In this document: piece after piece, positions 7,729-14,275 of the stretch
How the letters are laid out: every line of letters starts with the position of its first letter
Position numbering within the stretch: position 1 is the stretch's first letter
DNA from: Flemingiibacterium sp045632605
GTDB taxonomy: Bacteria > Bacillota > Clostridia > Oscillospirales > CAG-272
Reading direction: 5' to 3'
NCBI GenBank assembly: GCA_045632605.1
Contig: JAZQXA010000014.1
Span: 1-14,275 of the forward strand
Length of the DNA stretch: 14,275 nt
Program-made: the position numbers and the translations under genes
The notes under the pieces: generated by a model
What the model saw: the letters and a program-made list of their open reading frames with translations, nothing else
The model's database searches: none
What the model was told of the DNA's origin: nothing

Positions 7729-7795
7729 TATATTATTGCAGATTGGTACTATTTAAGCGTTTTCATATTTTCTCCGAAAATGATACGATTTTTAC

Positions 7796-7824
7796 TTGCC
7801 TATATGAAAAAATAATGATATAAT
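7796..7824 (+). promoter_or_regulatory. Promoter of the beta-propeller gene
   Basis: TTGCCT (7796-7801), 17 bases, TATAAT (7819-7824), with TG at 7816-7817 (TGATATAAT). Start near 7831, leader about 45 bases. No clear terminator separates it from the lipoprotein gene. Confidence 0.75.
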
Positions 7825-7875
7825 TGTTACGATAGCTGTCATCGCGGCAGCAAAAAATAATAGGGAGAACATAAT

Positions 7876-9009
7876 ATGAACTTCTTCGAACAGAAAAAAA
7901 TTGTAATTGAAAACAATATAATTGAAACGCCCTTTCAGAAGCCTCTCGGAATCTGTCAGGACGGTACAACACCGATGTACCGCGACGTGGACGGAAAGCT
8001 CTGGGCAATGAGCGGTCATTCGCACGTCGGACACATCGCTATGTTCAGCGGCTCCTGTGTTGCTGACCTTGAACAGCTTTATGCAATCAACACAAATTTC
8101 TGCGTCGGTCATGCAGATTATGCCTTTTCCGGCGTACGTTACCCAGAAGGAGTCAAGCCACGCGGAAGCATTTGGCCGTTCGGACTTTACATCTGCCCGA
8201 AAACACACCGTTTCTTCTGCTTCTTCCACAACGAAACCGGCTGGAACGGCAAAGGTACCGGATATGATGCTCTCGGTTTTATAGGCCAGGGAGAAATACC
8301 GAGATGCGATTCAGACTTCCGCCACATCGGACTTATGCATTCGGACGATGAGGGCAAGAACTGGACATTTGACCGTTGGGTGCTCTCCGGAAGCGAGGTC
8401 TGCATTAGCGAAAAATTCAATCCAGACAACGAGAATCTTATCGGACAGCAGATTGACAAATTAAGACTCGGAACCGGAGATTTTACGCTGTTTGTCAACC
8501 CGAACGACGATTATATTTACCTGCTCTATAACATCGTTGGTGTCAATATGAACGCCGAAAAATGGACCGACTGTCACACATATATCGCTCGCACGAGAAA
8601 ACGTACCGACGGTGCAATGGGCGACTTTGTTAAATACTACGAGGGTAGCTTCTGTGAGGCCGGCAACCTCGGAAGAGAAAGCGTTATCATTCCTAATTCG
8701 TGGCACACCAGAATGGTATGGCTTGAAAAGTATAAAAAGTATCTTGTTTCATACCGTGCTCTCGGTGCTGTCAATCCGTGGGAGTGTGAACAGATCACTG
8801 AATTCCGCGTCAGCGATGACATGATAAATTGGAGCGAGCCGGTAACAGTTATGCTCGGGGATGCCGTTTACGGAAACCACTATTCGGCGATAGTTCCTAA
8901 CGATACCGTAACGCAGGCAAATGTGATAGCAGGAGATGATTTTTCAATTCTCTCCAACCGCCACTCTCCGGTAAACCGCTATCTTGCCCATCTTGAGGAC
9001 AACAACTAA
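7876..9009 (+). CDS. Cytoplasmic beta-propeller protein, glycosidase/sialidase-like fold
   Basis: 377 residues with no signal peptide or membrane segment. ATG 7876 follows AGGGAG (7862-7867). Two segments look like propeller blade turns: residues 156-164 (SDDEGKNWT) match the Asp-box pattern S-x-D-x-G-x-x-W, and 313-320 (SDDMINWS) match the S-x-D-x(3)-W-S turns seen in GH32/GH43/GH33-type propellers. Aromatic-rich strands (RFFCFFHNETGW, YIYLLYNIVG, KYLVSYRALG) and scattered acidic residues fit a five- or six-bladed propeller. I cannot identify catalytic residues or a GH family, so substrate and activity are open. Lack of export suggests an intracellular oligosaccharide or non-hydrolytic role. 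It is monocistronic, with its own promoter and a terminator shared with glnA. Confidence 0.7.
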   Translation: MNFFEQKKIVIENNIIETPFQKPLGICQDGTTPMYRDVDGKLWAMSGHSHVGHIAMFSGSCVADLEQLYAINTNFCVGHADYAFSGVRYPEGVKPRGSIWPFGLYICPKTHRFFCFFHNETGWNGKGTGYDALGFIGQGEIPRCDSDFRHIGLMHSDDEGKNWTFDRWVLSGSEVCISEKFNPDNENLIGQQIDKLRLGTGDFTLFVNPNDDYIYLLYNIVGVNMNAEKWTDCHTYIARTRKRTDGAMGDFVKYYEGSFCEAGNLGRESVIIPNSWHTRMVWLEKYKKYLVSYRALGAVNPWECEQITEFRVSDDMINWSEPVTVMLGDAVYGNHYSAIVPNDTVTQANVIAGDDFSILSNRHSPVNRYLAHLEDNN

Positions 9010-9018
9010 AAAGAAAAC

Positions 9019-9050
9019 GCACCGCAGATTTTTCTCTGCGGTGCACTTTT
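9019..9050. terminator. Bidirectional terminator between the beta-propeller gene and glnA
   Basis: A perfect 10-bp stem GCACCGCAGA/TCTGCGGTGC (9019-9028 with 9035-9044) with a 6-base loop is followed by ACTTTT on the plus strand. On the minus strand it is followed by GTTTTCTTTTT. It sits between converging stops at 9009 and 9054. Confidence 0.9.
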
Positions 9051-9053
9051 ATA

Positions 9054-10478
9054 TTAAAGGTTATAATACTTGTCGAACTCTGCGGGATGAGGAATTGCCG
9101 CAAGCTGACGGCATTCTTCGCGCTTTGACTTGATGAAGTTTGTAATAAGCTCCTTCGGGAATACGCCGCCGGCAGTCAGATAATCGTTGTCTGCTTCAAG
9201 CGCATCAAGTGCTTCGGGGAGAGATGTCGGGAGATGATGAAGCTTTGCCTTTTCCTCGTCGCTGAGGTGATAAAGGTTAACATCATAGGGACCCCAACCG
9301 TTTGCATGAGGATCAATCTTATTCTTGATACCGTCAAGACCTGCCATGAGAATTGCCGCATAGCAGAAATACGGATTACATGTTGCATCGGGGTTGCGAA
9401 GCTCGAAACGGCGCTTGTCAGGGCTCTTTGCATATGCGGGAATACGGATTACGGCACTGCGGTTCGAGGTTGCATAACCAACGGTTACGGGTGCTTCAAA
9501 GCCGGGGACAAGTCGCTTGAAGGAGTTTGTACTGGGGTTGGTGAGAGCACAGAGAGAAGCAATGTGCTTTAAAAGACCGCCCATGAAATAATGTGCGGTT
9601 TCGCTGAGGTTAGCATATCCGTTATCATCGGAGAATACCGGCTGACCGTCCTTTAAAAGGAGCATATGAACGTGCATACCGCTTCCTGCTTCGCCATAGA
9701 TGGGCTTCGGCATGAATGTTGCGGTCTTACCGTACTTGAGCGCGGTGTTGTGGATGATATATTTGATCATCATTGTCGCATCAGCCATCTTTGACATTTT
9801 GCCAAGCTGTGGCTCGATTTCGAACTGACCGGAAGCCGCAACCTCGGGATGATGATAGTTAATCTCAATTCCGGCATCCTTCATATGCAGGCACATTTCA
9901 CTGCGGCACTCATAGGAAATATCAAACGGCTTTGCAATATGATAATTCTTCTGCTTGGGAACAACAACGCCGAGTCCCTCTGTATCACTGTTCCAGTAAG
10001 ACTGCTTTGCATCCATTCTCACGCCGATATGATTTCCTGCAACCTCCCAGCCAATCTGGTCGAAGAGATAGAATTCAAACTCGGGAAGAATGAGCATCGT
10101 GTCAGCAACGCCACAGTCCTTCATATACTGCTCTGCCGCAAGAACGATGTTTCTCGGATACTGAGGCAGAGGACGGTTTTCGGGGCTTGCAATAATCATT
10201 GCATTACCTGTCATAGAAAGTGTGGGAATCTCGCAGAACGGGTCGATAACTGCGGTGTCAGGGTCGGGAATGAACACCATGTCGCCCTTCTCGACAACAG
10301 CGTAACCGTAGTTCGAAGCATCGAAGCCGATACCGCTCTTCATTGTATCCTCAGAGAAATTCTCTGCCGGGATAGTAACATGTCTGTACTGACCGTTTAT
10401 GTCAACCATCTTGAAGTCGACCATTTTTATCCCGTTATCTTTTATAAGCTTCAGGATATCGCTAACTGTTTTTGCCAT
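9054..10478 (-). CDS. glnA: Type I glutamine synthetase
   Basis: 474 residues. It makes glutamine from glutamate, ammonium and ATP as a cytosolic dodecamer. Visible active-site residues, by alignment with the enterobacterial enzyme, are D53 (GFDASN), E133/E135 (PEFEFYLF), E212 (HHPEV), E220 (GQFEI), H269 (GSGMHVHM), the flap glutamate E328 (PGFEAPV), R340 (NRSAVIRIP) and E359 (RRFELR). Length, the HVTIP start block and the HPAEF..YY end resemble GSI-beta. The Arg that mediates feedback control in Bacillus GSI-alpha is not seen in the FDASNYGYAVV region. The adenylylation-loop tyrosine is retained as NLYHLSDEE (Y403), although no adenylyltransferase gene is in the window. The start follows GGAGGA on the minus strand (10485-10490). 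It is transcribed alone. Confidence 0.97.
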   Translation of the reverse strand: MAKTVSDILKLIKDNGIKMVDFKMVDINGQYRHVTIPAENFSEDTMKSGIGFDASNYGYAVVEKGDMVFIPDPDTAVIDPFCEIPTLSMTGNAMIIASPENRPLPQYPRNIVLAAEQYMKDCGVADTMLILPEFEFYLFDQIGWEVAGNHIGVRMDAKQSYWNSDTEGLGVVVPKQKNYHIAKPFDISYECRSEMCLHMKDAGIEINYHHPEVAASGQFEIEPQLGKMSKMADATMMIKYIIHNTALKYGKTATFMPKPIYGEAGSGMHVHMLLLKDGQPVFSDDNGYANLSETAHYFMGGLLKHIASLCALTNPSTNSFKRLVPGFEAPVTVGYATSNRSAVIRIPAYAKSPDKRRFELRNPDATCNPYFCYAAILMAGLDGIKNKIDPHANGWGPYDVNLYHLSDEEKAKLHHLPTSLPEALDALEADNDYLTAGGVFPKELITNFIKSKREECRQLAAIPHPAEFDKYYNL

Positions 10479-10497
10479 AATTATTCCTCCATATATT

Positions 10498-10512
10498 TTA
10501 GTAATTTACTAA
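10498..10512. promoter_or_regulatory. Palindromic operator candidate at the glnA start site
   Basis: TTAGTAA-T-TTACTAA is a perfect 7+1+7 palindrome. On the minus strand it begins right at or just after the predicted glnA transcription start (about 10514), the place where a repressor would block initiation. It does not fit the TGTNA-N7-TNACA pattern of GlnR/TnrA. It superficially recalls the TTAGTA...TACTAA arms of FapR sites but with a shorter centre. The regulator is unknown. Confidence 0.55.
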
Positions 10513-10520
10513 CATATAGT

Positions 10521-10549
10521 ATTATATCAAAATTTTATGCCCATGTCAA
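10521..10549 (-). promoter_or_regulatory. Consensus promoter of glnA
   Basis: On the minus strand TTGACA (10549-10544), a 17-base spacer, and TATAAT (10526-10521) match the sigma-A consensus at every position. TG of an extended -10 also precedes it (TGATATAAT). Such a strong core promoter implies that control is by repression or activity regulation. Confidence 0.92.
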
Positions 10550-10745
10550 TAATAATAAAATATATTTTGAATGCTTTTTTCTATTTTTAACTAAATAAAT
10601 ATCCCCATACGATTAAGTATATGGTATCTACATTAAATACCATTGAGCGACTCTGCAATCTACAGACTATACTCTCTGCCATGCAAAAAAACTATTTTTT
10701 CGACATCTGATTTACACTTGTAACAACAATGTCGAAAATTCTGTA
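10550..10745. other. AT-rich divergent intergenic region with inverted repeats
   Basis: No coding region is supported here. It holds ATGGTAT-N9-ATACCAT (10621-10627 and 10637-10643), a 7-bp inverted repeat, and the longer repeat at 10697-10738 listed separately. It separates the divergent glnA and ABC exporter promoters. Confidence 0.5.
10697..10738. promoter_or_regulatory. Inverted repeat upstream of the ABC exporter promoter
   Basis: Perfect 10-bp arms TTTTCGACAT (10697-10706) and ATGTCGAAAA (10729-10738) are separated by 22 bases and end 7 bases before the -35 box. A related half-site, TTTCGACA (10821-10828), lies in the transcribed leader. The layout suggests a transcription factor site, two spaced half-sites about 32 bases apart, but no regulator is identified. 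Confidence 0.5.
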
Positions 10746-10774
10746 TTGACAACTGACAAGGCGCATGATATAAT
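10746..10774 (+). promoter_or_regulatory. Consensus promoter of the polysaccharide ABC exporter operon
   Basis: TTGACA (10746-10751), 17 bases, TATAAT (10769-10774), with TG at 10766-10767 (TGATATAAT): a full consensus. Predicted start is near 10781, giving a leader of about 138 bases. Confidence 0.9.
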
Positions 10775-10780
10775 AATATA

Positions 10781-10918
10781 GTATATATTTATGCTCGAGG
10801 CTCTAGTGAATCAATTCCTATTTCGACACAAAAAGTAAAAGAATATAATAAACAATTATGACGTCCGAGGAAAAACCATATTTCCCCTCCACAAAAAAAG
10901 ACAAACGGAGAAAAATAA
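10781..10918 (+). other. Long 5' leader of the ABC exporter operon
   Basis: About 138 transcribed bases precede the permease start. They contain the half-site TTTCGACA (10821-10828) and a weak purine/pyrimidine hairpin GAGGAAA/TTTCCCCTC (10867-10873 with 10881-10889). A 39-codon frame starts at ATG 10858 and overlaps the permease start in another frame, without a good ribosome binding site. No known riboswitch class is recognised. Confidence 0.4.
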
Positions 10919-11773
10919 ATGGAACGAACAACAAAGCAATATCACACACATCTGAAAGCAAAAAGCGGATGGTTTGATATCAACCTAAAAGAGCTGTGGC
11001 AATATAAGGATCTGATATGGCTTTTTGCAAAACGGAAACTTATACTCGTATATAAGCAGACAATACTCGGTCCGGCATGGATAATACTCCAGCCGCTTTT
11101 GACTACGCTGATCTATACCGTTGTTTTCGGAAATATCGCAAACATTTCGACAGACGGTATACCGCAGATACTTTTCTATATGAGCGGAACAGCAGTCTGG
11201 AGCTTCTTTGCCTCCTGCCTCAATCAGACGGCACTGACATTCACAAATAACTCCCGTATTTTCGGAAAAGTATACTTTCCAAGACTCGTCAATCCAATAT
11301 CCACAGTGCTCTCATCCGCAATAAATTTCCTCGTTCAGTTTGCTGTGTTCATTCTGTTTTGGATTTATTTTATTGCAAATGGTAAAATTGTTCCAAACTA
11401 TCAAGGGATCGTTTTTCTTCCGGTCATCGTGCTCTATCTCGGATTGCTTGGGCTTGGATTTGGTATTATTATATCAAGCCTGACGACAAAATACCGCGAT
11501 TTATCTCTTCTCGTCACCTTCGGAGTACAGCTGTGGATGTATATAACTCCCGTTGTATACCCGGCATCCACGCTTGCAGACAGTAGATTTTATACGCTTA
11601 TCATGATTAATCCGACAACATGCGCGGTTGAAACTTTCCGCTGGATATTCCTCGGAGTTGGTGATGTAAATATGTTTTACTGGTGTATTTCCGCCGCAAT
11701 TATGGCTGTGGTTGTACTGCTCGGCGTTATAATATTCAGCAAGGTTGAAAAAACTTTCATGGATACGGTATGA
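10919..11773 (+). CDS. Polysaccharide ABC exporter permease (Wzm/TagG-type)
   Basis: 284 residues, ABC-2 family, six predicted membrane helices. The N-terminal cytosolic segment leads into the family block KRKLILVYKQTILGPAWIIL (39-58), followed by LQPLLTTLIYTVVFG. The middle stretch FGKVYFPRLVNPIS (115-128) is the coupling loop typical of Wzm/KpsM/TagG, and the end VEKTFMDTV is also typical. With the ATPase downstream it would export a completed lipid-linked polysaccharide or wall teichoic-acid-like polymer across the membrane. ATG 10919 follows CGGAG (10906-10910). Its TGA stop is 15 bases before the ATPase start, so translation is probably coupled. No glycosyltransferase genes are adjacent, so the polymer is unknown and a symbol is withheld. 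Confidence 0.93.
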   Translation: MERTTKQYHTHLKAKSGWFDINLKELWQYKDLIWLFAKRKLILVYKQTILGPAWIILQPLLTTLIYTVVFGNIANISTDGIPQILFYMSGTAVWSFFASCLNQTALTFTNNSRIFGKVYFPRLVNPISTVLSSAINFLVQFAVFILFWIYFIANGKIVPNYQGIVFLPVIVLYLGLLGLGFGIIISSLTTKYRDLSLLVTFGVQLWMYITPVVYPASTLADSRFYTLIMINPTTCAVETFRWIFLGVGDVNMFYWCISAAIMAVVVLLGVIIFSKVEKTFMDTV

Positions 11774-11788
11774 TATGAGGTGTTCGAT

Positions 11789-13060
11789 ATGAGCGAAAAC
11801 ATCGCAATAAAAATACAAGGACTAAAAAAGAAATACCGTCTCGGGCAGATCGGAGGCGGTACATTAACCGCCGACCTTCAAAGCTGGTGGGCAAAAATCA
11901 GAAAAAAAGAAGATCCAAACACAAAAATCGGTCAGGATGTCCGTCTTAACGGAAATACATTTATGGCGCTTAACGGCATAGATCTGACAATATATGAAGG
12001 CGAAGCCATCGGAATCATTGGCGGTAACGGTGCCGGAAAATCAACCCTCTTAAAAATTCTTTCCCGTATCACAGCTCCCACAGACGGAACAGTTGATATC
12101 TATGGACGTATAGCATCTATGCTCGAAGTCGGAACCGGCTTCAGCCCGGAAATGACAGGACGCGAAAACATCTATATGAACGGTGCAATTCTCGGAATGT
12201 CAAAAGCCGAAATAGATGAAAAAATGGAAGATATTATTGAGTTTTCCGAAATCCGCGATTTCATTGATACGCCGGTAAAGCGTTATTCTTCGGGAATGTA
12301 TGTAAAGCTCGCTTTTTCAGTGGCGGCGCATTTAAACAGCGAAATCATGATTATGGATGAGGTTCTCGCTGTAGGCGACATGGCATTCCAGCAAAAATGT
12401 CTTGACAAGATGCGTGATGCAGCAAAAAAAGAAGGCCGGACGGTCCTTTACGTTTCACATAATATGAATACAATACGTCAGCTCTGTGACAGATGTGTAG
12501 TTCTTGACGGCGGAAAAATTGTGTTTGAGGGAGATGTTGAAGACGGAATCGGTATCTATATGGGTATCAATAATTCCATTGATACGCTCAATGTTGATTT
12601 GTCTAACCGGAGAATGAAATATCTTTCGCCTAACGTAAAAGCTAAAATGACCAGACTCCAAGTGCTCGACAAAGAATCGGCAGCATATAAATCCGGCGAA
12701 GATCTTCATTTTAATCTGACCGTTCGAGCAAATCAAGTTATAGAAAAGCTCTCGTTTAGACTGGAGTTGAGGTTCCAAGATGACAGTCCAATCGGAACAG
12801 CATTTTGCGATACATCTACAGAATTTAAAGCAGGTGACGAAAAAACGCTCACTTTCCGTTTTCCAACAACCGGACTCACTCGAGGACGGTACAAATGTTT
12901 GTTTGTTATCTACGGTATGAATCAATACGGTGCTTGGGAAGACTATGATGCAATTTGGCCCGTATGCTGTTTTCAACTTGATGATGAATTGAAAATTAAC
13001 TGGAATCAGCGTTGGGGACACGTCAAGCTGTCTGATGTGTGTCTTGAACAAATTAAATAA
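11789..13060 (+). CDS. Polysaccharide ABC exporter ATPase with C-terminal substrate domain (Wzt-type)
   Basis: 423 residues from ATG 11789, which lies 6 bases after GAGGTG (11777-11782); the GTG at 11780 is inside that site and is rejected. The ATPase domain (about 5-250) has Walker A GGNGAGKS (78-85), the signature YSSGM (166-170), Walker B IMIMDE (D190, E191) and the H-loop H224 (YVSHNM). The LEVGTGFSPEMTGREN block (112-127) marks the TagH/Wzt subfamily. Residues about 265-423 form an extra beta-rich domain (LSFRLELRFQ, GRYKCLFVIYG, VCCFQLDD) resembling the Wzt C-terminal domain, which in some O-antigen systems recognises the non-reducing end of the glycan. If it acts likewise, the exporter selects capped chains. 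It pairs with the permease upstream; a hairpin follows at 13074-13108. Confidence 0.93.
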   Translation: MSENIAIKIQGLKKKYRLGQIGGGTLTADLQSWWAKIRKKEDPNTKIGQDVRLNGNTFMALNGIDLTIYEGEAIGIIGGNGAGKSTLLKILSRITAPTDGTVDIYGRIASMLEVGTGFSPEMTGRENIYMNGAILGMSKAEIDEKMEDIIEFSEIRDFIDTPVKRYSSGMYVKLAFSVAAHLNSEIMIMDEVLAVGDMAFQQKCLDKMRDAAKKEGRTVLYVSHNMNTIRQLCDRCVVLDGGKIVFEGDVEDGIGIYMGINNSIDTLNVDLSNRRMKYLSPNVKAKMTRLQVLDKESAAYKSGEDLHFNLTVRANQVIEKLSFRLELRFQDDSPIGTAFCDTSTEFKAGDEKTLTFRFPTTGLTRGRYKCLFVIYGMNQYGAWEDYDAIWPVCCFQLDDELKINWNQRWGHVKLSDVCLEQIK

Positions 13061-13073
13061 TATAATTGATACG

Positions 13074-13108
13074 AAATATCCCCTGCCCACTACGGGCAAG
13101 GGATATTT
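13074..13108. terminator. Hairpin between the ABC operon and the oxidoreductase gene
   Basis: AAATATCCC pairs with GGGATATTT and TGCCC with GGGCA around an ACTAC loop: 14 pairs with one C-A mismatch (13083/13099). It lies between the stop at 13060 and the TAA at 13121 of the opposing gene. T tracts on both sides are short, so it may be a bidirectional but weak terminator. Confidence 0.65.
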
Positions 13109-13120
13109 GACTTTAATGTG

Positions 13121-14275
13121 TTAAAAAGAACTTTTTTTCGGAACAATTGCTCCGATTGATTCGAGTTGATTACAAAGTCTTTTATATTCTACGTCATTTA
13201 CCGATATATTTCACATTGCCGCCAAAGCTGCCGCACATCCCGATACTTGTCCCATAGCCATACAGGTCGCCTCACAGCGTAGTCCGCTATTAGCCAATGT
13301 GTCGGAAGAAACACATCTTCCAGCGCATAATATCCTATCAGAGCCTTGTGGTATAAGAGCAGAATACGGAACCTTTGCCACACTTCCCTCTTTATGAAAC
13401 TTTTGTATCAGTCCGTCCATTGTATGTAAATCAACCGGATACGAAGAATAACATACAGAATCCGAATAAAAATATCCGCCTAAATATTCCGCCTCTTTAA
13501 CCACCGTTTTTCCAATAATACGATTTGTTTCCCGTACACCCGTTTCTGTTGCGGTGAGTGTAATCTCCAAATTTTCAAGTCCGTCTATTTTCCGAAGAAA
13601 ATTGTAGACCCTCATCATTTCACGCAGTGTACGTTTTTCAATATCGGTTTTTCCCACTGATGAATCTGCATCTGCGCACGGGATATGCAGATTTATTTTT
13701 TTGTCCTCGAGGAAATTAATGAGATTTTCAGGCGATATATATCCTGGAAGATCAGAGTGCTTGAATGTATGTATTATATCATCAAAATTTATCTTATCTA
13801 TATCATATCCGGAAATACAGTTCTGGATAGTTGCCGGCTGCAAGGATTTGCTTTTTACTGTCTTGTAGCCTGCCATATTGCATAGATTTGCATCACCCGT
13901 AGCGTCTATAGCTGTTTTCGCTTCAACAGAAAACAGTCCCTCCTTCCCGTTTATAAGAAATTGAACCTCATCATTTTTTTTTACAACATCTGCAAGCATT
14001 GCATTGCAAAGTACTTCAACACCATATTCGTCACACATATCAAACAGCACCGACGAATATATAAACCGATTTAAAAGTATCTGCTCACGCCAAAAAGCAT
14101 TTGGCGGATCTGCTTTATACGGAATATCGGGAATTACAGCTCCTCCGAGTTTTTCAGCTCTTTTTATTGATTCCCAGCAAGGACTTCCGATAATCTGCTT
14201 ACCCCAAGCAAAAAACAATCCCGGGAAATTCACATTTGCAACTGTCATCGTGCCGCCGAGAATACCGTTTTTTTC
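13121..14275 (-). pseudogene. FAD-dependent oxidoreductase, interrupted by in-frame TGA; 5' end outside window
   Basis: The minus-strand frame is open from the window edge (14275) to a TGA at 13211-13213. The codons before the ATG at 14248 are also coding and family-like (EKNGILGGT then MTVANVNFPGLF), so 14248 is internal and the FAD-binding GxGxxG N-terminus lies outside. Visible parts are IDATGDANLCNMAG (FAD-domain second strand), TETGVRETNRIIG, and the C-terminal FAD block PQGSDRILCAGRCVSSD followed by AMGQVSGCAAALAAM. These fit the PF12831-type oxidoreductases that often act on organic substrates. After the TGA the same frame continues 29 codons (NISVNDVEYK ... IGAIVPKK) to TAA at 13121, and this reads like the family's normal tail. 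The hairpin at 13074-13108 follows the TAA, not the TGA. It is probably a nonsense mutation that truncates the product, though the shortened protein may still fold; a sequencing error or recoding cannot be excluded. Confidence 0.8.

Noticed and set aside
9849..10598. 249-codon plus-strand open frame
   Set aside because: It lies antisense to glnA for most of its length, has no ribosome binding site, and its composition follows the complement of a highly conserved gene.
10858..10977. 39-codon leader peptide candidate (MTSEEKPYFP...)
   Set aside because: No convincing ribosome binding site, no attenuation-type residue run, and it overlaps the permease start in another frame.
13211..13213. Selenocysteine or reassigned TGA in the oxidoreductase gene
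   Set aside because: TGA is used as a true stop at 11771-11773, TGG encodes Trp throughout, and no obvious SECIS hairpin follows; a nonsense mutation is simpler.

Overview
The window looks like chromosomal DNA of a low-to-moderate GC Gram-positive anaerobe, probably a gut or rumen clostridium of the Oscillospiraceae/Ruminococcaceae type. This rests on strong AGGAGG-type ribosome binding sites, sigma-A promoters with 17-bp spacers, a DegV/FakA pair, an Mn exporter, a TagG/TagH-like ABC exporter and a lipoprotein with a short Gram-positive signal. The species assignment is inference. No phage, insertion sequence, integrase or CRISPR array is visible.

Layout: (1) 156-947, a 263-residue protein with a PD-(D/E)XK-like nuclease core and a winged-helix tail, function unknown. 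(2) 1055-2458, a MOP-superfamily polysaccharide flippase. (3) 2531-2607, tRNA-Arg(CCU), whose promoter lies inside an inverted repeat. (4) 2710-3297, an MntP-type manganese exporter with an unusual cysteine cluster. (5) 3504-6119, a two-gene operon encoding a DegV/FakB fatty-acid-binding protein and the FakA fatty acid kinase. (6) 6235-7728, a lipoprotein of unknown function. (7) 7876-9009, a cytoplasmic beta-propeller protein with glycosidase-like motifs. (8) 9054-10478 (minus strand), type I glutamine synthetase with a near-perfect promoter and a palindromic operator candidate. (9) 10919-13060, a Wzm/Wzt polysaccharide ABC exporter operon behind a consensus promoter and a long leader. (10) 13121-14275 (minus strand), an FAD-dependent oxidoreductase cut by the window end and interrupted by an in-frame TGA 29 codons before its apparent natural end.

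The genes form mostly independent units, each with its own promoter and often its own terminator. Two themes recur: envelope assembly (flippase, Wzm/Wzt, and fatty acid activation by FakAB) and housekeeping (tRNA, Mn efflux, glutamine synthesis). Six of seven confidently placed promoters carry an extended -10 (TGnTATAAT-like) element as well as a -35 box.

The clearest odd items are the in-frame stop in the oxidoreductase gene, the nuclease-like/winged-helix protein, the palindrome at the glnA start site, and the inverted repeat TTTTCGACAT...ATGTCGAAAA just upstream of the ABC exporter promoter. I did not find a convincing new multi-gene system.
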